DNA of 20,958 bases, from the NCBI GenBank assembly GCA_023263735.1, contig JALQUQ010000004.1, positions 1-20,958 on the forward strand, written 5' to 3'. This stretch comes from Paracoccaceae bacterium. GTDB taxonomy: Bacteria > Pseudomonadota > Alphaproteobacteria > Rhodobacterales > Rhodobacteraceae. How positions within the stretch are numbered: position 1 is the stretch's first letter; each line of letters opens with the position of its first letter. The notes beneath the pieces were generated by a model, which did not search any database, was not told the origin of the DNA, and saw only the letters and a program-made list of their open reading frames with translations. Below, in pieces: positions 7,907-14,885 of the stretch. Made by a program: the position numbers and the translations under genes.

Positions 7907-8704
7907 ATGAATTTTGAAGTCATGATGCCAGTGATGCGCGAACTTGCGATTTTGGCTGGTGAAAAAATTATGGAAATTTACGGAAGCGACGATTTCGACG
8001 TCAAATCCAAGAGTGACTCAAGCCCGGTGACCGCCGCAGATGAGGCGGCCGATGCGATCATTTCCGAAGGTTTGCGGGCCCATTTTCCCGACATTACGCT
8101 GATCACAGAAGAACAGGCGGCCAGCCACAGCCTGCAGGCGTCGACGTTTCTGATCGTTGATCCCTTGGATGGCACCAAGGAATTCGTGCAGCGCCGCGGC
8201 GATTTTACGGTGAATATCGCCTATGTCGAAAACGGCGTGCCGGTGCGTGGCGTGGTCTATGCCCCGGCAAAGGGGCGGTTGTTCATGACCTTGGCCGATG
8301 GGAGCGCCGTTGAAGAAACGGGTGCGTTTGACCCAAAAATGGTTGGACCGACCAAGAAAATCGGCGTTGCAGTGCCGGACAATTCGGCCCTGATGGTCGT
8401 GGCGTCGAAATCGCATCGGGATGCGGCCACAGATGCCTACATCGGCAAATATGCTGTCAAGGACATGCGCAGTGCGGGCAGCAGCCTCAAGTTTTGCTTG
8501 GTCGCAACGGGCGAGGCAGATTTGTATCCGCGTCTGGGCCGCACGATGGAATGGGACACAGCCGCAGGCGATGCCGTACTGCGCGGCGCCGGGGGGCATG
8601 TCGTTCGCTTTGATGATCATCGTCCCTTGGCCTATGGCAAGTCGGGATGGGACAACCCGTTCTTTATTGCCTATGCGCCCGGAGTGGACTTGAAACAAGG
8701 ATGA
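7907..8704 (+). CDS. cysQ: 3'(2'),5'-bisphosphate nucleotidase CysQ
   Basis: The 265-residue protein belongs to the inositol monophosphatase-like fold. The metal-binding motifs are intact: EE in LITEEQAAS, DPLDGTKEF at about residues 85-93, and WDTAAGDAVL near residue 220. CysQ hydrolyses 3'-phosphoadenosine 5'-phosphate (PAP), the by-product of PAPS-using enzymes, to AMP. GGAGGA lies four bases before the ATG at 7907. The stop overlaps the next glycosyltransferase start (ATGA), tying it to the glycan cluster. Because the last gene of the cluster is a sulfotransferase that would release PAP, a role in clearing that product is likely. A related inositol phosphatase activity cannot be excluded. 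Confidence 0.93.
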   Translation: MNFEVMMPVMRELAILAGEKIMEIYGSDDFDVKSKSDSSPVTAADEAADAIISEGLRAHFPDITLITEEQAASHSLQASTFLIVDPLDGTKEFVQRRGDFTVNIAYVENGVPVRGVVYAPAKGRLFMTLADGSAVEETGAFDPKMVGPTKKIGVAVPDNSALMVVASKSHRDAATDAYIGKYAVKDMRSAGSSLKFCLVATGEADLYPRLGRTMEWDTAAGDAVLRGAGGHVVRFDDHRPLAYGKSGWDNPFFIAYAPGVDLKQG

Positions 8705-9948
8705 CCGGTTTGCGCCTCTCGGTGATTGTGGTCAGCCGCCACAGACCAGAGGCGCTGGTGCTTTGCCTGACCAGCCTTTCTCAACAGGATTTCGCGAGGA
8801 TCGAGGTAATCGTCGTTGCGGATCCTGCCGGGGTTGGCGCCGCCCGGAAAACCGGGCTTTCCATCAAGACTGTTGAATTTGATGAGCCAAATATCTCCCG
8901 CGCCCGTAACATCGGTCTGGATTGGGCCGCGGGGGATATCGTCGCCTTTATCGACGATGATGCCGTGGCCGAACCGACTTGGGCCGGGCGCCTGATTGCA
9001 CCGTTTGACGCGCCGGATGTGATTGCGGCTACAGGCTTTGTCCGAGGCCGCAACGGAATCAGTTATCAATGGAAGGCCTTTGAAACCGACGCGGTCGGGC
9101 GAGATTTCCCTTTGGATGTTTCCGAAGAAGGTCCAACCTTTCCAAAGACGCGCCCCGGTCGTGCTATCAAGACGGTCGGTACCAATTGCGCCTTTCGCCT
9201 TTCGGTGCTGCGGGAAATTGGCGGCTTTGATGAGGCTTTTCATTTCTTTCTTGATGAAACCGACGTCAACCGTCGGCTGATTGGAATGGGGCGAACCGCT
9301 GTGGTTCCCATGGCCCAAGTGGCCCATGGATTTCTGCCCTCCCGACAGCGCAGGATCGACCGCGTGCCGCTGACCCTGTTTGATATCGGGGCCTCAACAG
9401 CCGCCTTTGCCTTGCGTCATGCACCAAATGAATTGGAAGCGATCTGGCTTGCCTTGCAGCAAGAGCAGCGCGGTCGTCTGATCGCAATGATGCTTCGCGC
9501 TAGGCTTTCCCCTTTTCGGGCGTGGGCGCTGTTGGGCTCTTTGCGACAGGGGTGGCAAGAGGGTTTGACGCGGGCGCCGGACTCCCATCGAAAAAGGTCG
9601 ATGCATCCGGACGCGGTGTTCCTTCCGTTACAGAGTCTTGGCCCGGCTTCGGGCTATTTCCTGTCTGGATGGCGCACGGACCTGAGCAAACTGCACGAAA
9701 TGGCAGCCGAGGCGGTAGGAAATGGGCAGATCGTTACAGTGCTTTGCCTTTCGAAAGGATTTCGACGGCACAAGCAACTGTATGATAAAACAGGATATTG
9801 GGTGCAAATGGGGGGCATTTGGGGAAAGTCGGACCGCACAGCTCCCTTGCCTTTTGGCTCAAGCTTTGGTGAAAGAGAGTCATTGATAAGAGAGTGGTGT
9901 TCAAAGCGTCGCGATTGTCGGATGGCTTCGATTATCGGCAAACTGTGA
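8701..9948 (+). CDS. Family 2 glycosyltransferase with long C-terminal extension
   Basis: This is a 415-residue cytoplasmic transferase. A GT-A fold starts with LRLSVIVVSRHRPEALVLC, has the metal-binding FIDDDAVAEPTW at residues 83-94 (DDD at 85-87) and a putative catalytic FLDETD at 183-188. It would transfer a sugar from a nucleotide donor; donor and acceptor are not predictable. Residues 225-415 form an extension without recognisable motifs, rich in Arg and Ser, that is not part of the minimal GT2 domain. The start at 8701 gives an ATGA overlap with cysQ. An upstream in-frame start inside cysQ is unlikely. A 104-bp spacer follows before galU. Confidence 0.88.
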   Translation: MTGLRLSVIVVSRHRPEALVLCLTSLSQQDFARIEVIVVADPAGVGAARKTGLSIKTVEFDEPNISRARNIGLDWAAGDIVAFIDDDAVAEPTWAGRLIAPFDAPDVIAATGFVRGRNGISYQWKAFETDAVGRDFPLDVSEEGPTFPKTRPGRAIKTVGTNCAFRLSVLREIGGFDEAFHFFLDETDVNRRLIGMGRTAVVPMAQVAHGFLPSRQRRIDRVPLTLFDIGASTAAFALRHAPNELEAIWLALQQEQRGRLIAMMLRARLSPFRAWALLGSLRQGWQEGLTRAPDSHRKRSMHPDAVFLPLQSLGPASGYFLSGWRTDLSKLHEMAAEAVGNGQIVTVLCLSKGFRRHKQLYDKTGYWVQMGGIWGKSDRTAPLPFGSSFGERESLIREWCSKRRDCRMASIIGKL

Positions 9949-10000
9949 CGAAATGTCTTTCTGTTGTCACGAAAAGGCGCTTTTTTCGCCAATTGTGACG
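9943..10000. repeat. TGTGACG repeats in the galU leader
   Basis: AACTGTGACG (9941-9950) and AATTGTGACG (9991-10000) are the same ten bases with one mismatch and lie exactly 50 bp apart. A third copy in inverse orientation, TTGTCACG, is at 9964-9971 between them. The first copy overlaps the stop codon of the upstream glycosyltransferase gene. The arrangement suggests a regulator binding region; no known operator consensus was recognised. Confidence 0.45.
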
Positions 10001-10052
10001 TGTAAGTGATAAGAGTTTCTTCGAAACGGCTATTGAAAAAGGAATGTGTGGA

Positions 10053-10946
10053 ATGAAAGCTAAGAAGGTTACTAAGGCCGTATTCCCTGTTGCGGGCTTG
10101 GGCACTCGTTTTCTTCCCGCGACCAAATCGATCCCGAAAGAGATCATGACTTTGGTTGATCGCCCGTTGATCCAATATGCAATTGACGAAGCTCGTGCGG
10201 CCGGGATCAAAGAATTCATCTTTGTGACGTCTCGCGGGAAGTCCGCCCTCGAAGATTATTTCGACTATTCCCCGGAGATTGAGGCGTCCCTGCGTAGATC
10301 CGGCAAGACCGATCTGCTGGAGGTCCTGAAGGACACCAATATGGATTCCGGTGCGATTGCTTATGTTCGCCAGAACCGCCCCTTGGGGCTGGGCCACGCT
10401 GTCTGGTGCGCCAAACGTCTGGTTGGAGATGAGCCTTTTGCCGTTCTGCTGCCCGATGACGTGATTGCCGCCGAAAAGCCGTGCTTGCAGCAAATGGTTG
10501 AAGCCTATGCAGAAACGGGCGGCAACATGGTCGCCGCTATGGAAGTCGCGCCCGAGAAGGCCAAATCCTACGGGATTTTGGATATTGAAAACGATATGGG
10601 GTCGATTGTCGAAGCAAAGGGCATGGTTGAAAAGCCGGCCGCTGGGACGGAACCGTCGAATCTGGCCGTGATTGGCCGTTATATTCTGTCGCCCGATGTC
10701 ATGACCAATCTGAGCCGCGCAAAGCACGGAGCGGGTGGAGAGATCCAGTTGACGGATGCCATCGCCGAAGAGATTGGCAAGAGCAAGGTCTATGGCTTCC
10801 GGTTCCGCGGGCAGCGGTATGATTGTGGATCAAAGGCCGGTTTCTTGCAGGCGACGGTGGCTTTTGGTTTGTCGCGCCCCGATTTGCGCGACGAGTTCGG
10901 CGCGTATCTTCACGATGTGATCGCCATGCAAAAGGCGGCGCAGTAA
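10053..10946 (+). CDS. galU: UTP-glucose-1-phosphate uridylyltransferase GalU
   Basis: This 297-residue protein is the standard bacterial GalU, which makes UDP-glucose from UTP and glucose-1-phosphate for polysaccharide, LPS and glycolipid synthesis. Motifs seen are KAVFPVAGLGTRFLPATKSI (nucleotide-binding loop), KEIMTLVDRPLIQYA, PLGLGHAVWCAK, LLPDDVI (metal-binding Asp) and MVEKPAAGTEPSNLAVIGRY. The ATG at 10053 was preferred over the one at 10044 because AAAAGGA lies nine bases before it and is too close to the other. It sits in the middle of the glycosyltransferase cluster, four bases before the next gene. This suggests that glucose or a UDP-glucose-derived sugar is part of the product. 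Confidence 0.96.
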   Translation: MKAKKVTKAVFPVAGLGTRFLPATKSIPKEIMTLVDRPLIQYAIDEARAAGIKEFIFVTSRGKSALEDYFDYSPEIEASLRRSGKTDLLEVLKDTNMDSGAIAYVRQNRPLGLGHAVWCAKRLVGDEPFAVLLPDDVIAAEKPCLQQMVEAYAETGGNMVAAMEVAPEKAKSYGILDIENDMGSIVEAKGMVEKPAAGTEPSNLAVIGRYILSPDVMTNLSRAKHGAGGEIQLTDAIAEEIGKSKVYGFRFRGQRYDCGSKAGFLQATVAFGLSRPDLRDEFGAYLHDVIAMQKAAQ

Positions 10947-10950
10947 CGGG

Positions 10951-12141
10951 GTGCAGTCTTCCGTTGTTCTGGATGTCACCCGTCTGGTCTCTCGACTGGG
11001 ACGGGGGGCGCTGACTGGGATCGACCGCGTTGAATTGGCCTATTTGCAGAACCTTCCGAGTCTCTGTGAAAACGTTTATGGACTTTTAAGAACCCCCGCG
11101 GGGGTTCTTTTGTTGGATAGGACTGGCTTGCATCATCTGGGGGAGTGGTCGCTGGGCGCAACTCTCCCGAAACACCGCGACCTGCTTACGCGGCTTTTTC
11201 GGAAAGATGCGATGCTTGGGGCCATCGAGACGGCGCTAAGGTCGATTTCTATCGCACGCTTGCGGGTCGGCGCCTTGCCCCACAAACTGCCCGAATTGTT
11301 GGGCCCGTTTCTTTATCTGAATGTCGGGCACAGCAACCTTTCCGCCAAGATGCTGAAAGCCATTCGTTCGGCGCGGGGGCATGTGGTCGTGATGATCCAT
11401 GATGTCATCCCCCTTGATTTTCCGCAGTTCGCCCGAGACGGTCAACATGAGGTCTTTGCACAGAAACTCAGGGCGGTTTCGCAGTTTTCGGACGCTGTCA
11501 TTCATTTGACCGAGGCCGGCCGGTCGCAGACAGATCATTGGTTTTCTCTGTTTGGGCGGGTTCCGCGTGGAATTGTGGCGCCGTTGGGCGTGCCCGTCCC
11601 ACGACCAGACCCGGTACAAGTGCCAAGCGATCTTCTGATAGATCAGCCCTATTTTATCATGGTGGGCACGGTTGAGCCGCGGAAGAACCACGAGATGATC
11701 CTGCAAATCTGGGAGACCCTGCCGGAGCCCGTGCCGCAGCTTTTCATTCTGGGCAATCGTGGATGGGCTTCAGACGAAGTGTTTCGTCGTCTGGATGGTG
11801 GTCAGAAGAACGTGCATTTTCGATCCGGACTTGGCGATGGGGCAACCGCTGCGTTGGTTCAGGGGGCACGTGCGCTGTTGTTTCCGACCTTTGCCGAAGG
11901 GTTCGGACTTCCGCCCTATGAGGCCGCCGCGCTGGGAACGCCGGTTATTGCTTCTGACATTTCTGTCACGCGTGAAGGCTTGCATGACTTCCCGGTTTAC
12001 GTGAGTCCCACAGACAGTTATTCTTGGCGCGAAACAATCCTTGCTCATTGCGTCGAATTGTCTGGGACTTCGATACAAAAACACCCAAGACAGCCTCCGG
12101 CGTGGGCGGATCATTTCAAGCTGGTGTTAAGTAACCTGTGA
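10951..12141 (+). CDS. Family 4 glycosyltransferase
   Basis: The 396-residue protein has the GT-B fold of GT4 enzymes. The C-terminal domain contains FIMVGTVEPRKNHEMIL (residues 235-251) and the E-x7-E nucleotide-sugar motif in AEGFGLPPYEAAALGTPVIASD, with E316 and E324. N-terminal VVLDVTRLVSRLGRGALTGIDRVELAY is typical of the subgroup that starts with a TGI-R glycan-binding loop. Donor and acceptor are unknown. It starts with GTG at 10951, only four bases after the galU stop and without a strong ribosome binding site, so coupling to galU is likely. A terminator-like perfect palindrome lies inside the gene at 11088-11109, in codons 46-53. Confidence 0.88.
   Translation: MQSSVVLDVTRLVSRLGRGALTGIDRVELAYLQNLPSLCENVYGLLRTPAGVLLLDRTGLHHLGEWSLGATLPKHRDLLTRLFRKDAMLGAIETALRSISIARLRVGALPHKLPELLGPFLYLNVGHSNLSAKMLKAIRSARGHVVVMIHDVIPLDFPQFARDGQHEVFAQKLRAVSQFSDAVIHLTEAGRSQTDHWFSLFGRVPRGIVAPLGVPVPRPDPVQVPSDLLIDQPYFIMVGTVEPRKNHEMILQIWETLPEPVPQLFILGNRGWASDEVFRRLDGGQKNVHFRSGLGDGATAALVQGARALLFPTFAEGFGLPPYEAAALGTPVIASDISVTREGLHDFPVYVSPTDSYSWRETILAHCVELSGTSIQKHPRQPPAWADHFKLVLSNL
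11088..11109. repeat. Perfect 22-bp intragenic palindrome of terminator type
   Basis: AAGAACCCCCG is followed directly by its exact reverse complement. The plus strand continues TTCTTTTGTTGG after the GC stem, and the minus strand ends with TTCTTAAAAG. It looks like a rho-independent terminator but lies about 140 bp inside the glycosyltransferase gene, where it encodes LRTPAGVL. It could attenuate transcription of the distal cluster. Confidence 0.75.
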
Positions 12142-12180
12142 AATGGTCGGTATTGAGGGAGGGTCAGAAAAGGGCAGGCT

Positions 12181-13191
12181 TTGGGCATTATTTCGCGATA
12201 CCGGCTTCGGTTGGCACGCAAGCGTTGGCTTATACGGGCCTTTCGCAAGCGGCGGGAGCTTCGTTCGATCGCGTTGCGTGCAGAGGCCATTCGCAGTTCT
12301 GATATTCTGCTTTTTTCGACCTTGCGGAATGAAAAGGTCAGGCTGCCCTATTTTCTGAAGTATTACCGCCAGCTTGGTGTCAACCATTTCCTGATCGTGG
12401 ATAACGACAGTGACGACGGCAGCCGCGAATATCTGGCGGCGCAGCCAGATGTTAGCCTTTGGACGACCCGTCACAGCTATAAGCGGTCGCGTTTTGGGGT
12501 GGATTGGCTGAATTGGCTGCAGATGCGCTATGGCCACGAACATTGGTGTCTGGTTGTCGATCCGGATGAGTTTTTTGTCTATCCGTTCTGTGACACCCGG
12601 CCGCTGCGCGCGCTGACGGACTGGCTTGATGCGTCAAACATCAAGTCGTTTCCGGCCATGCTGTTGGATATGTACCCAAAAGGGCCGCTGGATGCGCAAC
12701 CCTATCACGAGGGGCAGGATCCGTTTGAAATTGCGCAGTATTTTGACAGTGGCAATTACATCCTTCAGCGCAATCGCCGCTTTGGAAATCTGTGGATTCA
12801 GGGCGGACCGCGGGCGCGAACCTTTTTTGCCAATGATCCGGAACAGGCCCCGGCCTTAAACAAGATTCCTTTGGTTCGCTGGCGGCGGGAATATGCCTAT
12901 GTCAGTTCGACGCATATGCTTTTGCCGCGCGGTCTGAATCAGGTCTATGATGAATGGGGCGGTGAAAAGGCATCGGGTATTCTGCTGCATGCCAAGTTTC
13001 TGGACACCTTTGCCATAAAGGCCGAGGAGGAAATGCGCCGTGGCGAACATTATGCCGCCAGCGCTGAATACAAGGCCTACAAGGCCGGGCTGGATGCACA
13101 GCCAGACATGTGGTGCAAATGGAGCGAAAAATACATCAACTGGCGGCAGCTTGAAATTCTGGGCTTGATGTCCAAGGGGAACTGGGCGTGA
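12181..13191 (+). CDS. Glycosyltransferase, Glyco_tranf_2_4 (GT92-like) family
   Basis: The 336-residue protein has LLFSTLRNEKVRLPYFLKYY at residues 43-62, FLIVDNDSDDG at 70-80 and the metal-binding LVVDPDEFF at 124-132. This set marks the Glyco_tranf_2_4 group related to GT92 transferases. A conserved-looking block, IQGGPRARTFF, LNKIPLVRW and SSTHMLLPRGLN, and the C-terminal INWRQLEILGLMSKGNWA complete it. No signal peptide or membrane anchor is seen; the N-terminus is basic. The only workable start in frame is TTG at 12181, after AAAAGGGCAGG; a stop at 12154 blocks any longer form. An ATG at 12143 is in another frame. The stop overlaps the next gene by GTGA. The sugar used is unknown. Confidence 0.82.
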   Translation: MGIISRYRLRLARKRWLIRAFRKRRELRSIALRAEAIRSSDILLFSTLRNEKVRLPYFLKYYRQLGVNHFLIVDNDSDDGSREYLAAQPDVSLWTTRHSYKRSRFGVDWLNWLQMRYGHEHWCLVVDPDEFFVYPFCDTRPLRALTDWLDASNIKSFPAMLLDMYPKGPLDAQPYHEGQDPFEIAQYFDSGNYILQRNRRFGNLWIQGGPRARTFFANDPEQAPALNKIPLVRWRREYAYVSSTHMLLPRGLNQVYDEWGGEKASGILLHAKFLDTFAIKAEEEMRRGEHYAASAEYKAYKAGLDAQPDMWCKWSEKYINWRQLEILGLMSKGNWA

Positions 13192-14885
13192 CGGTCGGGT
13201 TTGTCATGCTTTGCCATACGGCTTTGTCCCGGGCGGCACAGGTTGCGCGCCATTGGGCCGAACGGAACTGTCCGGTGGTCATTCATGTTGATCGCCGCGT
13301 CAGCAGCAGCGAATTCAACGAACTGCGCACGGAACTGGCCGATCTGGGCAATGTCAAATTCTCGGCCCGACATGCGTGTGAATGGGGCACTTGGGGCATT
13401 GTTGCTGCCAGTCAGGATGCCTCAAGCCTAATGCTGCGCGAATTTCCATCGGTTCGGCATGTCTATCTTGCGTCGGGTTCCTGTCTGCCACTTCGTCCGG
13501 TTGAGGATCTGGTTGCCTATCTGGATGAACGCCCCAAGACCGATTTTATTGAGAGTGTAACCACCGAAGATGTTGGGTGGACGGTTGGCGGGCTGGATTT
13601 CGAACGGTTCACGCTTCGCTTTCCTTTCAGTTGGCGCAAACAGCGCGAGCTGTTTGATTTTTATGTCTGGTTGCAGCGCAAGGTCGGTTTTCGTCGCCGC
13701 ATTCCGCTGGGTCTGGTGCCTCACTTGGGCAGCCAGTGGTGGTGCCTGACCAGAAAAACCTTGTCGTCGATCCTTGAGCATCCGGAACGTGAGAAGATCG
13801 ACGCCTATTTCCGCAAGGTCTGGATTCCGGATGAGAGCTATTTCCAAACCTTGGTGCGCCAACATTCACTGAATGTGGAAAGCCGGTCGCTGACCCTGTC
13901 CAAGTTCGATTTTCAGGGCAAGCCGCATATCTTTTACGATGACCACCTGCAACTCTTGCGCAAGTCAGACTGTTTTGTCGCACGCAAGATCTGGCCCGAG
14001 GCGGACAAGCTTTATTCGGTCTTCTTGTCGGATGATCGCAGTCGTCAGGCCAGCGCCGAACCAAATCCGGGCAAGATCGACCGGCTTTTTTCGAAGGCGG
14101 TCGAGCGGCGGACAAAAGGGCGACCCGGGCTATATATGCAAAGCCGTTTTCCGAACGAAAACTGGGAAAACGGGCGTACGGCCGGGCCGTATTCTGTCTT
14201 TTGCGGGTTCTCGGATGTGTTTGAGAATTTTGAGGTCTGGTTGTCAAAAGCCAGCGGGAGCCGTGTGCATGGGCATTTGTTTGCAAAGGAGCGCGTCGAA
14301 TTTGCGGGCGGGGAAACCACGTTTAACGGGGCCTTGTCTGACAGCGCCGCGATCCGCGACTATGATCCGAAAAACTTTCTGACCAACCTGATCTGGAACA
14401 CCCGCGGCGAACGGCAATGTTTTCAGTTTGGGCCGGCCGACACCCAAGATTTGAACTGGTTCTTGGCGTTGGACGCGAATGCGCATGTGTCCGTCATTTC
14501 CGGGGCTTGGGCGGTGTCGCTGTTTCAATCCAACCTTAACTTTGGCGATATCCGTCGCGAGGCGGCGCGCCTGCAAAAAGCCGAGATGGAATTTCTGAAT
14601 GTTCTGCGATCTGGCTATGCCAAGGCGCGGGTTCGGGTTTGGACACTGGCGGAATTTGTCGAAAACCCGATGGAGCCGTTGCAGACCATCATCGATGAGA
14701 TTGGACCTCGCCACGGACGTCGCCTGACCGAGGCACCGCGGATGGCGGATTTGTCGGGCTTTGGTCAATTCCTGCAAAACTTGCGAAATCAGGGGATGCA
14801 GCCCATTCTTATGGGGGATTTTCCGGTGGGTGATGATCCAAGTCCCAAGACAACGCGCCGTGGGCGCCCCTATCTGGTGAAGTGA
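13188..14885 (+). CDS. Core-2/I-branching-type beta-1,6-N-acetylglucosaminyltransferase with large C-terminal domain
   Basis: Of the 565 residues, about 1-270 resemble the Branch family (GT14): VGFVMLCHTALSRAAQVARH, VIHVDRRVS at 31-39, YLASGSCLPLRP at 93-104, GSQWWCLTR at 181-189 and WIPDESYFQTL at 212-222. These enzymes add beta-1,6-GlcNAc or xylose branches in eukaryotes, and bacterial members decorate glycans. Residues 280-565 form a separate region with no motif I can name with certainty; it may be the DUF5927-type extension that accompanies such proteins in Rhodobacterales. It starts with GTG at 13188, overlapping the previous stop by four bases, with AAGGGGA suitably upstream. The next gene begins directly after its stop. 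Confidence 0.83.
   Translation: MTVGFVMLCHTALSRAAQVARHWAERNCPVVIHVDRRVSSSEFNELRTELADLGNVKFSARHACEWGTWGIVAASQDASSLMLREFPSVRHVYLASGSCLPLRPVEDLVAYLDERPKTDFIESVTTEDVGWTVGGLDFERFTLRFPFSWRKQRELFDFYVWLQRKVGFRRRIPLGLVPHLGSQWWCLTRKTLSSILEHPEREKIDAYFRKVWIPDESYFQTLVRQHSLNVESRSLTLSKFDFQGKPHIFYDDHLQLLRKSDCFVARKIWPEADKLYSVFLSDDRSRQASAEPNPGKIDRLFSKAVERRTKGRPGLYMQSRFPNENWENGRTAGPYSVFCGFSDVFENFEVWLSKASGSRVHGHLFAKERVEFAGGETTFNGALSDSAAIRDYDPKNFLTNLIWNTRGERQCFQFGPADTQDLNWFLALDANAHVSVISGAWAVSLFQSNLNFGDIRREAARLQKAEMEFLNVLRSGYAKARVRVWTLAEFVENPMEPLQTIIDEIGPRHGRRLTEAPRMADLSGFGQFLQNLRNQGMQPILMGDFPVGDDPSPKTTRRGRPYLVK

Noticed and set aside
9654..10727. Minus-strand open frame of 357 codons across the GT2 end and galU
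   Set aside because: It is antisense to two well-supported genes and shows no family motifs.
12143..12358. ATG-started frame overlapping the start of the Glyco_tranf_2_4 gene, possibly indicating a frameshift
   Set aside because: The TTG start at 12181 gives a complete N-terminus in the right frame, so no frameshift is needed; the ATG frame has no family resemblance.
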